This document shows, one piece after another, positions 5,371 through 7,890 of a DNA stretch of 7,890 nucleotides. The notes below the pieces were generated by a model that was not told the DNA's origin, did not search any database, and worked only from the letters and a program-made list of their open reading frames with translations. This DNA is from Candidatus Portnoybacteria bacterium CG08_land_8_20_14_0_20_40_83 (GTDB lineage: Bacteria > Patescibacteriota > Minisyncoccia > Portnoybacterales > GWB1-42-6). Position 1 is the stretch's first letter; every line of letters starts with the position of its first letter. The position numbers and the translations under genes were made by a program. Location: positions 1 to 7,890 of the forward strand of contig PEYL01000063.1 of assembly GCA_002774415.1 (NCBI GenBank), read 5' to 3'.

Positions 5371-6705
5371 TTATTTTTTATCTTTTTTTGGTTTTTTGGT
5401 CTTTTTTGTTTCTTTTTTGCCGAAATTCTTTCCGCCTTCGGCGGAATTAGAATTTCGAGCATCCTCGCCGCTTTGCGGCAGGATTTTTTCATCAGTTTTT
5501 TTTTCTTTTTTTGCGTCTGCGCTTTCTTCACTTTTTATTTCAGCTTCTTTGACTTCAGCTACTTTTCTTTCTCCCGTCAAAACGTCTATTTTCCAGCCGG
5601 TTAATCTGGCTGCCAGTCTCACGTTCTGACCCTTTTTGCCGATAGCCAAAGAAAGTTGGTCTTCTGGAACCTGAACCTGCGCCAGTTTTCGCTCTTCGTT
5701 AATTTCTACGTTCAAAACTTTGGCCGGCGCCAGCGCATTTGAAATAAATTTAGCCGGGTCGCCTGACCATTCAATTATATCAATTTTCTCTCCGCCAAGC
5801 TCGTTAATTACCGCCTGCACTCTTGTTCCCCTCTGGCCGACGCATGATCCGATTGGATCAATGCCCTCTTCGGTTGAGGCAACGGCGACTTTTGAGCGAG
5901 AGCCTGCTTCTCTGGCAATTGATTTTATCTCAACCGTGCCTGCCGCAATCTCGGGAACTTCCAGTTCAAAAAGCTGAGCAATCATTTTTGGATGGCTGCG
6001 TGAAAGTAAAACGCCCGAACCTTTCGGGTCTTTTTGAACTTCCAAAATTAAAAAACGAAGTCGCTGGCCCAGCCTGTAATATTCGCCCTGAATTTGCTCT
6101 TCTGCAAAAAGCACGCCGACGGTTCGGCCGATGTCAACAAAAACAACTCCCCGTTCCATCCGCTGAACAATTCCCGAAACCACCTGTCCTTCTTTATTTT
6201 TGTATTCATCGTAAACCGCTTCTCTTTCGGCTTCTCTTATACGCTGAATAATCACTTGCTTGGCTGTTTGCGCCGCAATCCGTCCAAAATCTTGATGCGC
6301 CTCTATTTCAAGCTGCAGCTCTTCACCCAGTTTAATTTTTTTATTTATTTTTTTTGCTTCCTCCAGCATCATATGTTTTTCCGGATTAAAGCGTATCCTC
6401 CTGATTTCGCCCTCGGCCAATTCTTTTTCTTCTATTTCATGTTCTTGCGCCCCAGCTTCAATTTCTTTGGTTATTTCTTCCTCTGATTTTATCATTGACT
6501 CATCAACCACCAGTTTTAGCTGATACATCTGGACCTTGCCGGTTTTCAAGTCAAAGCAGGCCCTGATGTTTTGGCCTTTATGCCCATAGTCTTTTTTATA
6601 AGCGGCGGCAAGTGCCATCTCAATAGTCTCAATCACCTTCTCTTTTAAAATGCCTTTTTCTTCACAAATCTGCTCAATGGCAGACGAAAATTGTTGTAAG
6701 TCCAT
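5371..6705 (-). CDS. nusA: transcription termination/antitermination factor NusA
   Basis: NusA binds RNA polymerase and nascent RNA and modulates pausing, termination and antitermination. The order is classical: an N-terminal polymerase-binding domain with DFGRIAAQTAKQVIIQRIREAE (about 139-160), an S1 domain (about 172-238), KH1 (GSCVGQRGTRVQAVINELGGEKID, about 286-309) and KH2 (LAIGKKGQNVRLAARLTGWKID, about 353-374). Compared with Bacillus and Escherichia NusA recalled from memory, an acidic, Lys/Glu-rich insertion of about 36 residues sits inside the N-terminal domain (about 72-110). After KH2 there is no further folded repeat but a low-complexity lysine-rich tail (380-444) that contains two palindromes at DNA level (5421-5484). 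The ATG at 6705 has AGGAA 9 nt upstream. rimP does not precede it and infB does not follow it, unlike the usual operon; hppA lies downstream. A promoter-plus-hairpin arrangement lies upstream (6802-6873). Confidence 0.97.
   Translation of the reverse strand: MDLQQFSSAIEQICEEKGILKEKVIETIEMALAAAYKKDYGHKGQNIRACFDLKTGKVQMYQLKLVVDESMIKSEEEITKEIEAGAQEHEIEEKELAEGEIRRIRFNPEKHMMLEEAKKINKKIKLGEELQLEIEAHQDFGRIAAQTAKQVIIQRIREAEREAVYDEYKNKEGQVVSGIVQRMERGVVFVDIGRTVGVLFAEEQIQGEYYRLGQRLRFLILEVQKDPKGSGVLLSRSHPKMIAQLFELEVPEIAAGTVEIKSIAREAGSRSKVAVASTEEGIDPIGSCVGQRGTRVQAVINELGGEKIDIIEWSGDPAKFISNALAPAKVLNVEINEERKLAQVQVPEDQLSLAIGKKGQNVRLAARLTGWKIDVLTGERKVAEVKEAEIKSEESADAKKEKKTDEKILPQSGEDARNSNSAEGGKNFGKKETKKTKKPKKDKK
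5421..5457. repeat. palindromic repeat inside the nusA coding tail (first hairpin)
   Basis: CGAAATTCT (5421-5429) pairs with AGAATTTCG (5449-5457), and nested TTCCGCC (5430-5436) pairs with GGCGGAA (5440-5446) around a TTC loop. This gives a 16-bp stem with one 2-nt bulge. It is read in frame as NusA residues 417-429, rich in Asn, Ser and Gly, which interrupt an otherwise lysine-rich tail. Confidence 0.85.
5461..5484. repeat. palindromic repeat inside the nusA coding tail (second hairpin)
   Basis: ATCCT (5461-5465) pairs with AGGAT (5480-5484), and GCCGC (5467-5471) pairs with GCGGC (5475-5479) around a TTT loop; one C (5466) is bulged. Six T residues follow on the plus strand, but there is no plus-strand gene nearby to terminate. 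It encodes NusA residues 408-415 (ILPQSGED), adjacent to the first hairpin. Confidence 0.8.
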
Positions 6706-6717
6706 ATCATTAAATTC

Positions 6718-6800
6718 CTAATTTCTAATATCTAATTTCTAATCCAGTCCCGCGAAACGGGACATTATTGGAAATTGAAAATTGGTAATTGGAAATTTTA
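6718..6800. repeat. heptad tandem repeats flanking a palindrome in the nusA leader
   Basis: On the plus strand CTAATTT, CTAATAT, CTAATTT, CTAAT follow each other at exact 7-bp steps (6718-6743). A perfect hairpin comes next (GTCCCG at 6747-6752, CGGGAC at 6758-6763, loop CGAAA). A second 7-bp series follows (TATTGGA, AATTGAA, AATTGGT, AATTGGA, AATTTTA; 6766-6800). The whole block lies in the untranslated region immediately upstream of nusA, and its left end overlaps the nusA Shine-Dalgarno sequence. Confidence 0.7.
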
Positions 6801-6801
6801 T

Positions 6802-6828
6802 AAAAATGAGTCCGTTTCCACGGACCCA
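6802..6828 (-). terminator. intrinsic-terminator-like hairpin upstream of nusA
   Basis: On the minus strand TGGGTCCGT (6820-6828) pairs with ACGGACTCA (6807-6815) through nine base pairs including one G.U, closed by a GGAA (GNRA) tetraloop. Five U follow (6802-6806), then an A. The stem is good and the U-tract short. It could end transcripts from the upstream winged-helix gene, attenuate transcripts starting at the promoter 6845-6873, or both. Confidence 0.65.
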
Positions 6829-6844
6829 GAAAGCTCACATTTGT

Positions 6845-6873
6845 ATATTACTACGGACATCTGACGCTGTCAA
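6845..6873 (-). promoter_or_regulatory. nusA: probable nusA promoter
   Basis: On the minus strand a perfect TTGACA (6868-6873) is followed after exactly 17 bp by TAATAT (6845-6850; four of six matches to the -10 consensus). Transcription would begin near 6838, about 130 nt before the nusA ATG and about 10 nt before the terminator-like hairpin at 6802-6828. Confidence 0.55.
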
Positions 6874-6884
6874 CATCTTTGGCT

Positions 6885-6922
6885 CCTCCCTTTGAAAAAG
6901 GGAGGGTGGGAGGGATTTTTTT
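6885..6922. repeat. REP-like palindromic repeat with G-quadruplex motif
   Basis: CCTCCCTTT (6885-6893) pairs perfectly with AAAGGGAGG (6897-6905) around a 3-nt loop. The plus strand continues with G-rich sequence and seven T (6916-6922). Within it, GGGAGGGTGGGAGGG (6900-6914) is four G3 tracts with single-base loops. I recall similar interspersed repeats from environmental bacterial genomes, which I cannot verify here. The flanking 130 bp (6838-6967) hold no gene; GACGCTG occurs on both sides (6863-6869 and 6951-6957). Confidence 0.75.
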
Positions 6923-6967
6923 AAATTCCATAACTTCTCTAAATACTTCAGACGCTGATTGAAGCTA

Positions 6968-7336
6968 TTATTTCGCCTTATATTCTACATTCCGGCCATA
7001 AGCGCCCACCTGCAAAATTTTACCCTCTTTTTCCAACTCCTCCAGATAGCGAAACGCCGTGGCGCGGGAAATATCAAACATATCTGCCACCTCGTTCGTT
7101 TTAGTTTTACCTTTTTGTTCCAAAGTCGCAATAATCTTATGTTTTCTTTCCTCTTTCACCTCCTGCATCCGGCGGTTAAATTCATCAATTCCCGACACAA
7201 AACCGGCTTGTTCCGCCTTCTCCTTCTCTATCCTTTTTAGTTCAATTTCCAGCTCCTTTGCTTTCTTTCTCATCAAAAACCAAACCGCCCCAGCTCCCAA
7301 AATAATTCCCAGTAAAATATAAAAAAATGTGGACAT
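6968..7336 (-). CDS. small membrane-anchored winged-helix DNA-binding protein
   Basis: The 122-residue protein has three visible parts. Residues 4-22 form a hydrophobic transmembrane helix followed by RKK, so the rest should be cytoplasmic. Residues 23-66 are a highly charged Glu/Lys/Arg helix, probably a coiled coil. Residues 66-119 form a winged helix-turn-helix of DeoR/MarR-like type: TKTNEVADMFDISRATAFRYLEELEKEG carries the two helices, and ILQVGAYGRNVEYKA the beta wing. It would be a transcription regulator or DNA tether held at the membrane; the target is unknown. The stop of the pRiA4b-like gene lies 19 nt upstream, so the two are probably cotranscribed. The ATG lacks a clear Shine-Dalgarno sequence, so coupling to the upstream gene is likely. 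I do not recognise a named family beyond the helix-turn-helix. Confidence 0.85.
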   Translation of the reverse strand: MSTFFYILLGIILGAGAVWFLMRKKAKELEIELKRIEKEKAEQAGFVSGIDEFNRRMQEVKEERKHKIIATLEQKGKTKTNEVADMFDISRATAFRYLEELEKEGKILQVGAYGRNVEYKAK

Positions 7337-7355
7337 ACAATTCTAATATATATGG

Positions 7356-7790
7356 TTAATATTGTTTTGGTGGCCGGCCAACTTTTAATAAAATTTTTGG
7401 ATATTTTATGCCTGCTTTTTTTCTACTAAAATCCTTCAAATCAACAATAAACTGCCAGCTGTCGCCGTAATCAAACAAAAACATCATCTTGTCGCCAAAT
7501 TTTTGCCAGACATCTTTAACTTTTGTCTTCTTCACGCTTTTGGCGCCTGTTGATTCAAGATTCTCGCCCTCTTCTATCAAATCAGTAAAGAGTTCATATT
7601 TCTTTTCTGAATCAAAATATCTGCTTTCTGAAATCTTACTGAAAAAACCAAAGCAGTGATCAAAATTAAAGTTATACGCGTCAATGATTGTTTCTGCCAA
7701 CTTATACAAATTCGTGTTTTCAAAAACTTCTATCTCACGATAAATTTTTTTATTCCGCATTAAATAAATTCTAAAAATGTAAGTTCTCAC
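7356..7790 (-). CDS. plasmid pRiA4b ORF-3-like family protein
   Basis: The 144-residue protein resembles the plasmid pRiA4b Orf3-like family (Pfam PF07929), which is often carried on plasmids and mobile elements and has no established biochemical role. Signature segments seen: an N-terminal strand MRTYIFRIYL with KIYREIEV, the TLYKLAETIIDAY-like helix at about residues 28-40, the aromatic FLFDYGDSWQFIVDL (about 104-118), and YPKILLKVGRPPKQY at the C-terminus. The family often continues after the proline pair; here the protein stops three residues later, so it is a short form. A GTG start at 7790 is chosen because AGGAGG stands 6 nt before it; the next ATG (codon 11) has no such site. The start overlaps the stop of the preceding gene (GTGA), implying translational coupling, and the membrane winged-helix gene follows after 19 nt. 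Confidence 0.75.
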   Translation of the reverse strand: MRTYIFRIYLMRNKKIYREIEVFENTNLYKLAETIIDAYNFNFDHCFGFFSKISESRYFDSEKKYELFTDLIEEGENLESTGAKSVKKTKVKDVWQKFGDKMMFLFDYGDSWQFIVDLKDFSRKKAGIKYPKILLKVGRPPKQY

Positions 7791-7890
7791 GCCTTACCTC
7801 CTTTCTCTATCAACTCTTCAACATTTCTTTTTGCTTCTTCCAATAATTGCTTCGCTTTTTTGCGGGATTCGTGGGATTGACGGGCTAAAT
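7787..7890 (-). CDS. C-terminal fragment, possibly type I restriction specificity subunit (HsdS-like)
   Basis: An open frame enters from the right edge and ends at the TGA at 7787-7789. The 33 visible residues (from LARQSHESRKKAKQLLEE to VEELIEKGGKA) form one charged amphipathic helix ending in a flexible tail. HsdS subunits of type I restriction-modification systems often end in a helix of this kind (xxKAKxLLEEAKxxVEExIE), which is why I suggest it; other coiled-coil proteins could look the same. The stop overlaps the GTG of the pRiA4b-like gene, whose Shine-Dalgarno sequence lies within the last codons of this one. The gene is cut by the window edge. Confidence 0.5.
   Translation of the reverse strand, partial: LARQSHESRKKAKQLLEEAKRNVEELIEKGGKA
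7797..7802 (-). promoter_or_regulatory. ribosome binding site that fixes the GTG start of the pRiA4b-like gene
   Basis: AGGAGG on the minus strand, extended to AAAGGAGGT, stands 6 nt before GTG at 7790 and inside the coding end of the upstream gene. It is much stronger than the sites of clpP or tig in this window and decides for GTG over the internal ATG at 7760. Confidence 0.8.

Noticed and set aside
5461..5489. Hairpin followed by six T as a plus-strand terminator
   Set aside because: It lies within the nusA coding sequence and no plus-strand gene precedes it; it is better explained as an in-frame palindromic repeat.
5325..5531. Minus-strand 68-codon lysine-rich frame at the nusA end
   Set aside because: A frame-shifted reading of the nusA lysine-rich tail running into the ATTCGT array; its C-terminus YEFTNQYEFTNLS is just the translated repeat.
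5720..6486. Several plus-strand open frames opposite nusA
   Set aside because: They overlap the conserved NusA domains antisense, and no product is recognisable.
6885..6922. Hairpin plus T-run as a plus-strand intrinsic terminator
   Set aside because: The T-run is 10 nt away from the stem, and no plus-strand gene lies upstream; it fits a dispersed palindromic repeat better.
6959..7322. Plus-strand open frames opposite the winged-helix gene
   Set aside because: Antisense shadows; the minus-strand frame has a coherent membrane helix, coiled coil and winged helix.

Overview
The window reads as a chromosomal segment of an AT-rich bacterium with a reduced gene set, most likely a member of the Candidate Phyla Radiation (Patescibacteria, Parcubacteria-like). 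This assignment is an inference. It rests on core bacterial genes sitting next to very short orphan proteins, on genes with weak or absent Shine-Dalgarno sequences beside others with perfect ones, and above all on spacers full of small palindromes and 7-bp periodic tracts of a kind I associate with these genomes. No rRNA, tRNA or CRISPR array was seen.

Layout, left to right. (1) cutA, tig (trigger factor) and clpP lie in that order on the minus strand (transcribed right to left, about 2558 to 46): a metal-tolerance-type trimer, the ribosome-bound chaperone and the Clp protease subunit. A 257-bp gene-free spacer (631-887) separates tig from clpP and holds a possible clpP promoter and palindromic repeats. 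(2) A divergent intergenic region (2559-2644) carries a consensus -35 box, a perfect 19-nt palindrome and a strong ribosome binding site. These serve an unrecognised 93-residue plus-strand gene that ends at a textbook intrinsic terminator. (3) A 266-bp gene-free stretch beyond that terminator (2966-3231) contains an imperfect palindrome of about 135 bp and a perfect 12-bp hairpin. (4) nusA and hppA (membrane pyrophosphatase of the K+-independent type) follow one another on the minus strand, separated by a 99-bp spacer that is almost entirely a long mirrored array of ACGAAT/ATTCGT units. (5) A 262-bp spacer upstream of nusA holds a consensus promoter, a terminator-like hairpin, heptad repeats and a palindromic repeat with a canonical G-quadruplex motif. 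(6) At the right edge, a tightly packed minus-strand operon encodes the tail of an HsdS-like protein (partial), a plasmid pRiA4b ORF-3-like protein and a small membrane-anchored winged-helix protein.

Functionally the left half is protein quality control (nascent-chain folding and ATP-dependent proteolysis). The centre is transcription elongation and termination plus an energy-conserving pyrophosphate-driven pump. The right edge looks like the end of an accessory locus, possibly a restriction-modification or mobile-element cargo operon. The points most worth a second look are: the promoter-terminator arrangement in front of nusA, which would suit autoregulation by NusA; two hairpins embedded in frame in the nusA coding tail; the mirrored ATTCGT array ending at the hppA ribosome binding site; and the pRiA4b-like/membrane winged-helix pair coupled to an HsdS-like gene.
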